From NCBI GenBank assembly GCA_963831005.1, contig CAWHOW010000033.1, positions 1 through 64,000 of the forward strand: a stretch of 64,000 bases of DNA, written 5' to 3'. The notes under the pieces are model-generated. The model did no database searches and was not told the DNA's origin. It saw nothing but the letters and a program-made list of their open reading frames with translations. Shown one piece after another: positions 46,003-55,739 of this stretch. Source of the DNA: CAWHOW01 sp963831005 (GTDB lineage Bacteria > Bacteroidota > Bacteroidia > Bacteroidales > CG2-30-32-10). The translations under genes and the position numbers were made by a program. How positions within the stretch are numbered: position 1 is the first letter of the stretch; every line of letters starts with the position of its first letter.

Positions 46003-48717
46003 ATGAAAAAAGTAATTACTGTTTTCTTTGCAGTATTGGCTGTTTTGGTTGGTACCAGTACAAATGGCCAGAATTTCATTCATCTTACCAGATCAGATGC
46101 AGGTCAAACGATAACGCTTGCGCCTGACCAGGTTCTGGAAATTAACTTGCCTGAGATACCTTCAAGCGGTTACACCTGGTGTCTTCAAAATGCTTCTAAT
46201 GATAAAACTGTAAGCCGAACCATAGCCCAGATTGGTGAAAGTGAATTTACTGACAATCCATTTTCAGGAAAAACGGTAAAGAATAAAAAAATGGTAGGAC
46301 AATCAGGCACACGGTCTTTAAGGTATATTGGTACTATGTCTGGTACAACAGTTCTTACATTAGAATTAAGACGTCCGTGGGAAACGGGAAAACTGGCCAT
46401 TGACGATTATACTATAACTATAGTATCAGGCGGAAAATATACAGGAGACTATAAGCCCTCTTTGCAAAAATCCATTAATACTCATATAACTTCAACATCA
46501 TCTTCACTTCCGTCAAGCTGGGATTGGCGGCCAAAATGTACTCCAATTGAAAACCAGGAGCAGTGCGGCGATTGCTGGGCTTTTGCAGGAGTAGGTGTTT
46601 TTGAATGTAATATGTTAATAACAGATGACTCTACAAGGGATCTTTCAGAAGAATATCTTACCAATTGTGATACAGAATATATGGGCTGTAATGGTGGTGG
46701 TTGTCCTCTAGATTACTGGATGGCTCCGAAAGGTGCTGTTTATGAATCGGAAGATCCATGGACTACTTCTGAAGGCGGTGGAACTACAGGCGCTTGCGGC
46801 GGACCTTATGTTTATCATGAAACAATTAACAGTTGGGATTATATTACAGGTGAAAATGCAGCCGGCATTCCTCCGGTTAATAACATGAAAGAAGCTATAT
46901 ATTATTATGGTCCTATATGGGTTGCCGTTGATGCTTCCAGCAGTGCATGGCAAACTTATACCGGAGGCATATTAGTGGAAAATAATACCAATACCGACCA
47001 TGCCGTTGTGCTTGTTGGCTGGAAAGACACCACTGTTTCTGATGGCAGCGGAGGATACTGGATATTGAGGAATTCTTGGGGCACAGGCTGGGGCGTAGAC
47101 GGAACAGGATATATGTATATATCTTATGGCACTGATGCCGTTGGAACAGATGCTGCATACATGGTGTACAAATGCAAGAATAATGATTTCGAAATGATGG
47201 ATGTTACATCTCCTACCACTGCATGCGGAATGTCTGCTACTGAAAATGTTTCTGTTCAGATAAAGTTCAACGGATGCAATGTTGTGCCTGCCGGTGATAC
47301 ACTATTTCCAACATACCAAGCTGATGGCGGTGCAATAAAAAACGACACTATCATTTTGAGTAATCCCGTAAACAGCGGAGATACTATAAATTTTACGTTT
47401 CATAAAACTGCAGATTGTTCAGCACTCGGTTCTCATACACTTAATTGCTGGGTAAAATACAGAAAAGATTCACTTGCTCTAAACGACAGTTTGATCGGAT
47501 ATACATTTATTAATAAACGCCACCAAAACATTGATGTGGGTGTAAGCGCTATTAACAGTCCTGTTTCTTCATGCCAGATGACAACCACTGAACCGGTGAG
47601 CGCTGAGTTGGGATTTTACGGCTGCGATTCACTTGCAGCAGGGCTGACAATGATAATGGGTTACAGTGTTAACGGTGGAGCTCCTTCCAGGGATACTTTC
47701 CTTGTTCCACATACAGTATTTCCAAACGGAACTTTTACCCATGTGTTTACTAACACTGCCAACCTTTCCGCACCCGGATATTATACTTTCAAAGCATGGA
47801 CTGAATACCCTGTTGATACCATGCTCACAAATGACACACTAAAAGGCTATATTGTTAAAAGCACAGCCAGCGTTGGTTTCGACACCATCGGCTTTGAAGA
47901 GGCCAATATCAATAATCTTATGTTAGTCCAGACAACCCAATATTCACATGCTTTTATTTCAACCGCTGCACATCATACAGGCACAGAAGGATTCCAGATG
48001 ACAGGAGGGAATATAATGGATGAAGAAAATTTAATCCAGATTCCTGACAGTTCAGATATTTGGGCGGTGAATAGCTTTGTTTCAGCAAAGTTAAATTTCT
48101 GTGTTGATGCTACCGGATGGACCGGGTTTAATATGCGTTTTGACCTTAAACAGACTGACGGCGGAAATCTTTATTCATTATATCTCGGTACAGCAGATTA
48201 TTCATTGGCAAGTAATTTAAGAGTTCTGTTCAATGGAATTCAGATTGGAGGAACATATAATCCGACAACCGCCGGTTCTGATCCATGGGTAACACATTTC
48301 ATTGAGGTTGATTCCATGGCGGGAAAACAATTTACTGTAACTATTGAAACCCGTAATATTGGAAAGGATACAACAATTGGATTGCCTTTTGTTCTTGATA
48401 ACGCTTATATTGACAATGTTTGCTTCAGTCCTTCAAACCAAGTGAGTATAAAAGATTACAATACCAATATTTCATTTGGTGTTTATCCGAACCCTTTTAC
48501 TGATGCCTTTACTATGAAATATGATGCTGACAAGAGCGAGACTGTTTCTATTGAATTAATGGATATGCTTGGTCGGGTTATTAGTGTTCGCACCTGGAAT
48601 GTTGGCATGGGTTCAAACTGGCTTGATCTAAACCCTGGCCCCATCCCCGCTGGCATGTATATGATTAAGTTAGTTTCACAGAAAGGATTTGCTGTAAAGA
48701 ATATTGTAAAGCAATAA
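46003..48717 (+). CDS. Chagasin-like inhibitor domain fused to a papain-family protease with T9SS tail
   Basis: 904 residues. After a signal peptide, residues about 24-135 read as a chagasin/I42 inhibitor: the three binding loops are PSSGYTW (NPTTGY-like), GQSGTRSLRY and RRPWE. Next is a C1A papain-like domain (about 165-395): Cys191 in EQCGDCWAF, His333 in TDHAVVLVGW, Asn357 in LRNSWG. Two CARDB-like Ig domains (about 400-630), an anchor domain (about 635-815) and a T9SS type A tail (about 820-904; VYPNPFTDAF) follow. I42 proteins normally inhibit papain-family enzymes, so here the inhibitor may act as a pro-domain of its own enzyme. Single gene, own terminator. Confidence 0.9.
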   Translation: MKKVITVFFAVLAVLVGTSTNGQNFIHLTRSDAGQTITLAPDQVLEINLPEIPSSGYTWCLQNASNDKTVSRTIAQIGESEFTDNPFSGKTVKNKKMVGQSGTRSLRYIGTMSGTTVLTLELRRPWETGKLAIDDYTITIVSGGKYTGDYKPSLQKSINTHITSTSSSLPSSWDWRPKCTPIENQEQCGDCWAFAGVGVFECNMLITDDSTRDLSEEYLTNCDTEYMGCNGGGCPLDYWMAPKGAVYESEDPWTTSEGGGTTGACGGPYVYHETINSWDYITGENAAGIPPVNNMKEAIYYYGPIWVAVDASSSAWQTYTGGILVENNTNTDHAVVLVGWKDTTVSDGSGGYWILRNSWGTGWGVDGTGYMYISYGTDAVGTDAAYMVYKCKNNDFEMMDVTSPTTACGMSATENVSVQIKFNGCNVVPAGDTLFPTYQADGGAIKNDTIILSNPVNSGDTINFTFHKTADCSALGSHTLNCWVKYRKDSLALNDSLIGYTFINKRHQNIDVGVSAINSPVSSCQMTTTEPVSAELGFYGCDSLAAGLTMIMGYSVNGGAPSRDTFLVPHTVFPNGTFTHVFTNTANLSAPGYYTFKAWTEYPVDTMLTNDTLKGYIVKSTASVGFDTIGFEEANINNLMLVQTTQYSHAFISTAAHHTGTEGFQMTGGNIMDEENLIQIPDSSDIWAVNSFVSAKLNFCVDATGWTGFNMRFDLKQTDGGNLYSLYLGTADYSLASNLRVLFNGIQIGGTYNPTTAGSDPWVTHFIEVDSMAGKQFTVTIETRNIGKDTTIGLPFVLDNAYIDNVCFSPSNQVSIKDYNTNISFGVYPNPFTDAFTMKYDADKSETVSIELMDMLGRVISVRTWNVGMGSNWLDLNPGPIPAGMYMIKLVSQKGFAVKNIVKQ

Positions 48718-48737
48718 GTTTTTTTATTTATGTTCAA

Positions 48738-48780
48738 AAACGACACTGATTAGATTGATCTTCTAATCAGTGTTGTTTTT
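48738..48780 (+). terminator. Rho-independent terminator
   Basis: Stem ACACTGATTAGA / TCTAATCAGTGT followed by a run of T, after the papain-like gene. Confidence 0.9.
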
Positions 48781-48993
48781 TTCCCACCTCTGTCAGTACT
48801 CATTCAACTTCTTATTATCCCATTTATTCTTCTATTCAATGCCGCTATAATTCTTGTAGCAACATTTGTTAATTATTTGCTTTTCGCTCATTTTTTTATT
48901 AATTTTCTAACCGCAAATAAAAAAGCAGCGTATAAATTAAATAAACTAATTTTATAATCTTTTTCTGATAAATGTCTCTTATTTAAACAGTCA

Positions 48994-50499
48994 TTGAAGA
49001 AGCAAGTAATTATAATTAATTTCTTATGCCTATGGTGTATCTTACATTCTTATTCGCAGGAAATGTATGGTATATGTAACAGTATGTATGCCGGAATTAC
49101 CGGCGAATGGATAAATCCATCTTATATTTCCAACTCTCCGTTTGTGGTGGATGTTAATCTTGTTACCGTTCATTCGTATGTTGATAACAACTATGTTTAC
49201 CTGTATCCTACCAATATTCCAGACCTTATTGATGATGACGGCCAAAACAAAATAGCAGTGGATAATGCTCAATACAAACAAAATGGAACATGGGCAAAAT
49301 ATCTGCTTGAAAACAGGGACAATAACAACTGGAATAAGAATGCATATGTGAATGTGATGGTACAGGGCCCTTCTGTCATGTTCGGCATGGGAAAATGGAA
49401 TTTTTCTATTGAAGATGATGCAAGAGTGGCTTTTTCACTTGACCATGTAAGTCCGCTTGCCGCGAGACTGGTATTTGAAAACACACCCAAATTATCCTAT
49501 CAGCCTCTTTCGAATATGTCCCTTGTAATACCAAAATTCAGGATAAATGGAGCTGCCTGGGATGAAATTGGAATTACTGTTGCCAGGCAGATTGTTAATA
49601 ATAAGGACTGGCAGATAAAGGGAGGCATAACATTAAAACACCTGAATGCATATGCAGGCGGATATTGCTTAAATAATGGAATAGATATTACACTTATTCC
49701 AAAAGACACAGCTCTTTATTTCAAAGATCTTAATGTTAAATTTGGTTATGCCGACAATATAGATGCTAATATGGCTCACACGGCCACTGTTTGCGGAACG
49801 GGGAATTCGGCGGATTTCGGTGTTACTTTTGAGAAAAAGACCGTTAAGAACACATATCAATGTCCCAACTTCTGTGATAAGATGCTCGACCTGCAATATC
49901 TCTGGAAACTTGGAATTTCCCTTATTGATATTGGTTATATTAATTTCAACCAGTGTACCACCGATTATTCAATTAATAACGGTAATGATAATTGGGTTGA
50001 TATTATGAAAATTAAAGCTAAAAATGTTAACGGAATAGACTCTGTGTTAAAAGCTCATTTTACAAATCTCTCTAAAACCAATGATAATTTTACCATGATG
50101 CTTCCCTGGGCTGCCAGCGTGCAGTTCGATTATAATATTGGTTATAATATATATGTTAACGGAACCTGGGTGCAGCGTATCCCTCATTTTGGAATGATAG
50201 GCATAGACAGGGCAAATTCAATCTCAATAACACCGCGTTATGATACACGATGGTTTGGTGTTGCTCTCCCTATAGTATTTTATAATTATTTATGGCCAAG
50301 CGCCGGTATTGCTTTCAGGATCGATAACTGCCTTGTAATCGGGAGTGATAAATTAGGCTTCATTTTAGGCCAAAGCCTTTCGGGCGAAGATATTTATTTC
50401 AGCCTTAAATTCAATATACTGAAAAGTTGCAGGAAGCATAAGAAAAGAGGGCTTCCTTCCTTCCTTCCAGATATGAATTTCCTTAATCAGCGACATTAA
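48994..50499 (+). CDS. DUF5723-family outer-membrane beta-barrel protein
   Basis: 501 residues from a TTG start at 48994. The signal peptide (KQVIIINFLCLWCILHSYSQ, written without its start) fits this start, and there is no in-frame ATG between the upstream stop and the peptide. The GEWINPSYISNSPFVVDVNLVTVHSYVDNNYVYLYPTN region, written here in part, matches the start of DUF5723 proteins, a Bacteroidota barrel family that is common near T9SS proteins. No function is established. It has a C-terminal KKRGLPSFLP tail. The gene lies 109 bp before the T9SS gene at 50608. Confidence 0.8.
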   Translation: MKKQVIIINFLCLWCILHSYSQEMYGICNSMYAGITGEWINPSYISNSPFVVDVNLVTVHSYVDNNYVYLYPTNIPDLIDDDGQNKIAVDNAQYKQNGTWAKYLLENRDNNNWNKNAYVNVMVQGPSVMFGMGKWNFSIEDDARVAFSLDHVSPLAARLVFENTPKLSYQPLSNMSLVIPKFRINGAAWDEIGITVARQIVNNKDWQIKGGITLKHLNAYAGGYCLNNGIDITLIPKDTALYFKDLNVKFGYADNIDANMAHTATVCGTGNSADFGVTFEKKTVKNTYQCPNFCDKMLDLQYLWKLGISLIDIGYINFNQCTTDYSINNGNDNWVDIMKIKAKNVNGIDSVLKAHFTNLSKTNDNFTMMLPWAASVQFDYNIGYNIYVNGTWVQRIPHFGMIGIDRANSISITPRYDTRWFGVALPIVFYNYLWPSAGIAFRIDNCLVIGSDKLGFILGQSLSGEDIYFSLKFNILKSCRKHKKRGLPSFLPDMNFLNQRH

Positions 50500-50607
50500 T
50501 AATATAAAATTAATGCCATTTAATGTTTTCTTAACATAAATTAATTACTTTTGCCTCCCATTAATTATAAAACTATTACACTATTTACTAATTTAAATTT
50601 TAATTTC

Positions 50608-51512
50608 ATGAAAAAAAATCTATTTTTAGTTGTTGTTGCAATGCTTTTTGCAACTACTTTGACTTTCGGGCAACAGCCCCAGTTCAGGAATCTTCCAATT
50701 TACAGGTATTTCAATTCTACAACACCCGATAACCTTGATACGAACCTGGCGGATGTTTCAACCATTACTTTCGACACCACTCTTATCAACTGGGGCGGAT
50801 GGGATACTGCATCCAATGCAAGTTCTTATGCTATGTGGTGGGTAAAACATTACACAGTCGGACTATATTATGAATTAGAAGCTACCGGATATTATGATGC
50901 GGCTGACCAAGTAACCGACCAGTGGTTTGTTTCTCCTTATTTCAGTACTACTGAAAATACGGGTGTTACTTTAAATTTCTCATCTGAATGCGCAAAATAT
51001 GCAGGACCCGGATTAACAGCATTGGTATCTACCAATTATAAAGGAGGGGCGCCTGCCGCTGAACCTGGGATACTCTCCAGGGTTTAACTATTCCCATTCC
51101 TAACGGTACTACAAGCAGCGGATGGAAACATTCGGGCGCCGCTAATATAAGCGCTTATACCGGCGACAGTGTTTGTATCGCATTCCATTATACCTCGACA
51201 GCAGGTGCAGCAGCAACTTATTATGTTGACAGCATTCAAATTACAGGTACTCCATTGGGAATAAAAAATATCAATTCCAATCAAAAGGTTTCTATTTATC
51301 CTAACCCTGTTTCAAATAATCTTATCATTAATAACATGACGGGGGTTAACACTATAAAGGTTTCCGATATACTTGGCGAAACCGTTAAAAACATTACTGT
51401 ATCAGGCAGCAAAACCAACATTAATGTAAGTAATCTTTCAAAAGGCATTTACTTTATTTCGTTAATGAACGACAAAAATGTTCTTGAAACCAAAAAGTTT
51501 GTGAAAGAGTAG
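50608..51512 (+). pseudogene. Secreted protein with T9SS tail, one frameshift
   Basis: Starting at the ATG at 50608, the signal peptide (ends TLTFGQ) and a choice-of-anchor-like jelly-roll region are intact up to a break at the GGG run 51067-51069. Adding one G rejoins the rest (TLQGLTIPIPNGTTSSGWK) to a T9SS type A sorting domain (VSIYPNPVSNNLIINN ... FVKE). Open frames are 50608-51087 and 51255-51512. Whole protein about 301 residues. The function is unknown. The gene's last 24 bases are duplicated downstream around a hairpin element. Confidence 0.75.
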
Positions 51513-51617
51513 TGAGTTCGGAGTACAGAGTTCGGAGTAAAATTACGTAATAACAATACTCCCGGCTCCCAACTCATAACTCCCAACTATTCAACCAAAA
51601 AGTTTGTGAAAGAATAA
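51489..51617. repeat. Hairpin-forming insert flanked by a direct duplication of the gene end
   Basis: The sequence ACCAAAAAGTTTGTGAAAGA occurs at 51489-51508 and again at 51594-51613. Between the copies, 51513-51593 is made of GAGTTCGGAGT-type words on the left and their imperfect complement (ACTCCCGGCTCCC..) on the right. It looks like a small mobile or REP-like element that duplicated its target. Confidence 0.65.
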
Positions 51618-51640
51618 TAGCTTTTCGCTATACCAATAAT

Positions 51641-51694
51641 AAAAAGGTCTGGAAATACAGGGAAGTATTCCTTGGGTTTCCGGACCTTTGTTTT
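51641..51694 (+). terminator. Terminator of the T9SS gene
   Basis: Outer stem AAAGGTCTGGAAA / TTTCCGGACCTTT with a T-rich tail and a secondary stem inside. Confidence 0.65.
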
Positions 51695-51759
51695 GAAGAG
51701 ACAGGAAAGTTCTTTGAAAGTCAAATCCTCCGCTTACCACCATTGAGCAAATGTTTTGA

Positions 51760-51903
51760 ATAGCGGGGAAAGTTCTACGAACAGTTCAGGGAGTTCCGCG
51801 AACAAATCAGGAAGTTCCGCGACAATTCAGGAAGTCCTGAGAAGAGTTCAGGAAGTCCTGAGAACAGTCGGAAGTTCAAATAATTCAGGAAGTTCGCCGA
51901 AAA
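51760..51903. repeat. Tandem array E: about seven units of 20-21 bp
   Basis: Units start near 51760, 51781, 51802, 51823, 51843, 51864 and 51884. The core is ACAGTTCAGGAAGTTCCGCG followed by A, with deletions of one base in some units. It is the most degenerate of the five arrays. It lies right beside the IS256 left end. Confidence 0.8.
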
Positions 51904-51917
51904 AGAGAGTATAAATG

Positions 51918-53269
51918 AGATTGTGTAAACAGGATATTCACTGTCTACATCGCCCTTCAAAGATAATTAAAAATTGATTAAGAATGAGTCCCCAATGCAT
52001 GATTGGAAGTTTCCAAGCATCTTCAATGTTTTTAATGGCTAAGTATATAGATTTGGATGCTGCATTTTCATTTGGGAACTGCGTTTTTGTTTTGGTATAT
52101 TTTCTGATACCACGGTTTAGATTTTCAATAGTATTGGTGGTATAGATAATTCTTCTAAGCTCCAGTGGATACTCAAAATAATTGGATAAGCTGTCCCAGT
52201 TTGTTTCCCATGAAGTGATTGCATATTTATACTTACCCTGCCATTTGAGTTTAAATTTTTCAAACTCTTCCAGGGCTATTTCTTTGTTGATGGCGGTATA
52301 TACTTTTTTTAGATCCTGGCAAAATATCTTCCTGTCCTTCCAAACTACAAACTTGCAACTGTTACGGATTTGGTGGACAATGCAGAGCTGTGTTACAGTT
52401 TCCGGGAATACGGCATTAATAGCTTGGGTAAAGCCCTTGAGGTTATCCGTACAAGCAATAAGAATATCCTCTACACCTCTGGCCTTTAAGTCGGTCAGAA
52501 CACTCATCCAGAAGGCAGCAGATTCTGTTTTTTCAATCCAAAATCCGAGAACTTCTTTTATACCATCTGGTTTAAGACCGATAACGATATAAACACATTT
52601 GTTTATCACTTTGTTATCTGTTCTGATTTTAAGAACAATGCCATCCATCCATACGGCATAATAGACTGGCTCCAGTGTGCGCTGTTGCCATTCTTTGGCT
52701 GACTCCATGATACTTTCAGTAATGTTGGAAACTGTTGTTTCGCTAATTTCCAGTCCATAAATATCCAAAACCTGGTGGCGGACATCGGAAGTGGTCATAC
52801 CCCGGCTGTACATCCCTATTATCGCATCTTCTATCTTACTACTGATGGTTTCTCCCTTGGGAATAATATGTGGTTCGAAAGCTCCGTTTCTATCTCTTGG
52901 AATATTAAGTATCACTTCTCCTACATTCTCAGTTGTAATAGTTTTTGGAAAAGACCCATTGCGACTGTTACCTGTATTGTATCCATCTTTGGCATGTTTT
53001 GGGTAACCAAGATGTTCCTCTAGTTCACACTTTAGCATCTCCTCTATGCCTTGCTTAAATATCGAATTAAAATATTCTTGAAATGATTCTTTGCTTTTAA
53101 ACTGTTTGAAAAAGCCTTTGGGGAATTGATCTCCCGTGTCGTTTTTGTTTTGCATTTTGGTATTTGGTTTAAAGATAAATTAAAATTTTCAATATAGGCT
53201 TGTGCTTCGTTCCGCTGCGCTCCACTTCAGCACAAGCCTATATTCCTTTTAAACCTGTTTACACAATCT
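51918..53269 (-). mobile_element. IS256-family insertion sequence
   Basis: Perfect 16-bp ends AGATTGTGTAAACAGG (51918-51933) and complement (53254-53269) enclose one transposase gene. No matching 8-9 bp target duplication is visible, so the flanks may have changed since insertion. A 16-bp stem (53191-53206 with 53229-53244) lies between the start of the gene and the right end. Confidence 0.85.
51938..53155 (-). CDS. IS256/Mutator-family transposase
   Basis: 405 residues, full length for the family. The first part (about 1-160) is DNA-binding; TTSDVRHQVLDIYGLEIS is typical. The catalytic part has WMDGIVLKIR (first Asp), ACTDNLKGF (second Asp) and, near the end, the conserved TNTIENLNRGIRKYTKTK containing the catalytic Glu. 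The start ATG at 53155 is preceded by a purine-rich stretch. The stop lies a few bases inside the left inverted repeat. Intact. Confidence 0.93.
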   Translation of the reverse strand: MQNKNDTGDQFPKGFFKQFKSKESFQEYFNSIFKQGIEEMLKCELEEHLGYPKHAKDGYNTGNSRNGSFPKTITTENVGEVILNIPRDRNGAFEPHIIPKGETISSKIEDAIIGMYSRGMTTSDVRHQVLDIYGLEISETTVSNITESIMESAKEWQQRTLEPVYYAVWMDGIVLKIRTDNKVINKCVYIVIGLKPDGIKEVLGFWIEKTESAAFWMSVLTDLKARGVEDILIACTDNLKGFTQAINAVFPETVTQLCIVHQIRNSCKFVVWKDRKIFCQDLKKVYTAINKEIALEEFEKFKLKWQGKYKYAITSWETNWDSLSNYFEYPLELRRIIYTTNTIENLNRGIRKYTKTKTQFPNENAASKSIYLAIKNIEDAWKLPIMHWGLILNQFLIIFEGRCRQ

Positions 53270-53375
53270 GCTTTTCTCTACCAAGAAGGTGAATAATTTG
53301 AACCGTTTGCAGCCAAATTTTCGGTGAGTAAAAATTAAAATTGAAGAATATGAAGTGAAAGCTGAATACTGAAAG

Positions 53376-54257
53376 CTAATTTCTTCTGTCAAGTCCCCAC
53401 AGTAGTTTATTCCTGATAGTGGAGAAGAACTTTTCGTTTTCGAGGCGTACCAATTTTATCTTAAAATCGGCTTTGCTGATATTAAGTTCAATGGAATTAT
53501 CAATTGTATGCATACGCGAATCGAGGCTTACAAGAAAATGTCGGTTCCTTCCATCGGAAACCTTTAACTTTATCTTGTACCTGTCGGGAATCACAATAGG
53601 GCGCACAGTAAGGTTGTGCGATGCAATTGGGTTAATGATAAAATTCTCCGATTCGGGAGTGATAATAGGTCCGCCGCAACTTAATGAATATGCAGTTGAG
53701 CCGGTAGGTGTGGAAATCAGGATACCGTCAGCCCAATACGAATTAAGGTATTCATCGTTCACATAGGTATTGATAGTGATCATGGATGAAGTATCTTTTT
53801 TCATCACGGTAATCTCATTCAGTGCAAAATTCAGGTTACCAAAGAGATTACCTTCTGTTTCCAGTTTAATCAACGAACGCTCTTCGAGCACATATTTCTT
53901 ATCGAAAATTGCATTGATTGAAGAAATAATCTCATCTTTTGAAATACTTGCCAGAAAACCTAACCTGCCAGTATTAATGCCAATTAACGGTATCCCGGAA
54001 TCTCTGATCAGTGTAATAGTGTTAAGCATGGTTCCATCGCCACCAATGCTGATAAGGAAATCGAGCTTTCCTTTTATATCTTCATGCTTTTTATAAGGCA
54101 CAATGGGATTAGAAAAGCAGACTTTCTTTTTCAGGAATTTTGCAAAAGGTTCGAAAACAAAGATGGTACATTTTCTTTTTTCAAGGGTAGATACCAATTG
54201 CTGGATCGCTCCGTCGAATGTGTCGGTAAACGACTTACCGTATAATGCAATATTCAT
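53376..54257 (-). CDS. nadK: NAD kinase
   Basis: 293 residues. The ATP/NAD-binding GGDG motif is at 72-75 (ISIGGDGTMLNT), followed by GINTGRLGFLA and the NAD site WADGILISTPTGSTAYSLSCGGP. It phosphorylates NAD to NADP in the cytoplasm and is the only route to NADP in most bacteria. In Bacteroidota it commonly sits beside the CBS-domain and pdxJ genes, as here. The gene is intact and lies 39 bp after the POTRA-barrel gene on the same strand. Confidence 0.96.
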   Translation of the reverse strand: MNIALYGKSFTDTFDGAIQQLVSTLEKRKCTIFVFEPFAKFLKKKVCFSNPIVPYKKHEDIKGKLDFLISIGGDGTMLNTITLIRDSGIPLIGINTGRLGFLASISKDEIISSINAIFDKKYVLEERSLIKLETEGNLFGNLNFALNEITVMKKDTSSMITINTYVNDEYLNSYWADGILISTPTGSTAYSLSCGGPIITPESENFIINPIASHNLTVRPIVIPDRYKIKLKVSDGRNRHFLVSLDSRMHTIDNSIELNISKADFKIKLVRLENEKFFSTIRNKLLWGLDRRN

Positions 54258-54296
54258 TTTATTGAATCAAAAATCAAAAGCCAAATTACACTTTTT

Positions 54297-55736
54297 TTAA
54301 ATAGGCGCTGAAAAATGCAGAAAAAGTCCATGCTGGCACATTTTATTTATTGAATATTGCACACTCCACACCACATCATAGTAAGTAACAATATCAATAT
54401 TTGCTCCTGCGCCATAGAGACCTGAATTTGGCAAACAATTATTAACGGTTTCAAGTTTATTAACATTATCAACATACCCGGCATCAACAAAACAGCCAAG
54501 GTAAACAGCGTAATAAAAAAGGCTGAATTTTTTGCTGGGAATGAATTTTAACCTCTTCATCCCTGTTTTGATCAACTCATATTTCAGGTTGGTTTTAAGC
54601 AGGGCATAATCCTGTCCGTCTACTACATAATATTCATAAGAACGGACAAAATTAGGGCCATAACCCAAACCTCTTTCCACATAATATGGCTGAAAAGCAT
54701 TGTTCGACAGCTTGGCATTTATTCCGCAGGCAAAGTACCAGCGGTTATGTAATTGCCAGTATTTACGAATGGAAGTATGCAAAAAAGAACCAAACATATT
54801 TTCATCCTTCAGTATACCAAACCCATTTTTGTTCAACTCTATGTCGAAATAATATCCCTTCAGGGGGTATGCTGCAATATCGCGGTGATCAATTCGAAAA
54901 AGATAATAAAATGTAAAGTATTGTTCATGCTCATTATGCGAAAAACCGGGATTTAGTTTGAGCAATGTATCCGAAAATATATAATGATTATAATTCACCT
55001 GGAATATCTGAAAAGTAAATATGCTGGGGCGATATGTTATATTAAAAGTTGCAAAAATATTTTGCTGAACATATTTATCTTCATCCTTATAAAAAAGCTG
55101 TTTATCTTCCTGTGTAACATAAGCTACTTCGTGATTGCCTGTATATCCACCGCTTATTCCCATACCAATAGTTTTGCTTTTATTTATATAAGGAATTTTA
55201 TATGAAAGTGCGAATGTCTGGTCGAAACCTGCACGTATCATAACAATTAGCGATTCTTTCCGTCCTCTGAAGTTTTCCCAATCAAGGTTTATTCCATAAT
55301 CAGCCCTGTAGAAATCCTTTGTTTTCCACCATACGTTGAAATTTCTGTCGTTAATTTGGAAAAAAGGCATAGGCCAAATATACCAGCGTTCAACAACGCT
55401 TATGTTTATATCGATTTCTCCGTCGTGAACATTCAGGGTATCTATAGTAACAAAGTTAAACAATGAAGTATTCAATAAGTTTTTACGCGATTGTTCCAAT
55501 ACATTCTTTAATTTGGCAGTATCTATTAAATCATTCTCGTGAAATATCAGTTCCCTGTTTATAATAGCAGGTTTGGTAATCTTATTTCCTTCAATAGAAA
55601 TTTTATTGATAATGAAATAAACAGGCTTTACTATTGTGTCCCTACCTTTATTGCCTAGTTTATGATCTACAGCAAATGCTATAGAATATTGGCAATAAAA
55701 ACAAAATAAAATAAATGAGAAAATACGGGAATACAT
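54297..55736 (-). CDS. Outer-membrane barrel with POTRA domain, BamA/TamA-like
   Basis: 479 residues. Signal peptide (ends IAFA), one POTRA domain at about 40-115 (FIINKISIEGNKITKPAIINREL, truncated here), then a 16-strand-type barrel of the Omp85 superfamily (about 125-479). It lacks the many POTRA repeats of BamA itself and so belongs to the short Omp85-like group seen in Bacteroidota next to CBS and NAD kinase genes. Its exact cargo is unknown. The stop is 39 bp before nadK; its start is 4 bp after the CBS gene, so all three are one operon. Confidence 0.85.
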   Translation of the reverse strand: MYSRIFSFILFCFYCQYSIAFAVDHKLGNKGRDTIVKPVYFIINKISIEGNKITKPAIINRELIFHENDLIDTAKLKNVLEQSRKNLLNTSLFNFVTIDTLNVHDGEIDINISVVERWYIWPMPFFQINDRNFNVWWKTKDFYRADYGINLDWENFRGRKESLIVMIRAGFDQTFALSYKIPYINKSKTIGMGISGGYTGNHEVAYVTQEDKQLFYKDEDKYVQQNIFATFNITYRPSIFTFQIFQVNYNHYIFSDTLLKLNPGFSHNEHEQYFTFYYLFRIDHRDIAAYPLKGYYFDIELNKNGFGILKDENMFGSFLHTSIRKYWQLHNRWYFACGINAKLSNNAFQPYYVERGLGYGPNFVRSYEYYVVDGQDYALLKTNLKYELIKTGMKRLKFIPSKKFSLFYYAVYLGCFVDAGYVDNVNKLETVNNCLPNSGLYGAGANIDIVTYYDVVWSVQYSINKMCQHGLFLHFSAPI

Positions 55737-55739
55737 GTT

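Larger units (their letters stand above)
51513..51937. other. Intergenic region upstream of IS256
   Basis: 425 bp, holding the hairpin element, a terminator-like stem and repeat array E. No gene. Confidence 0.5.
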
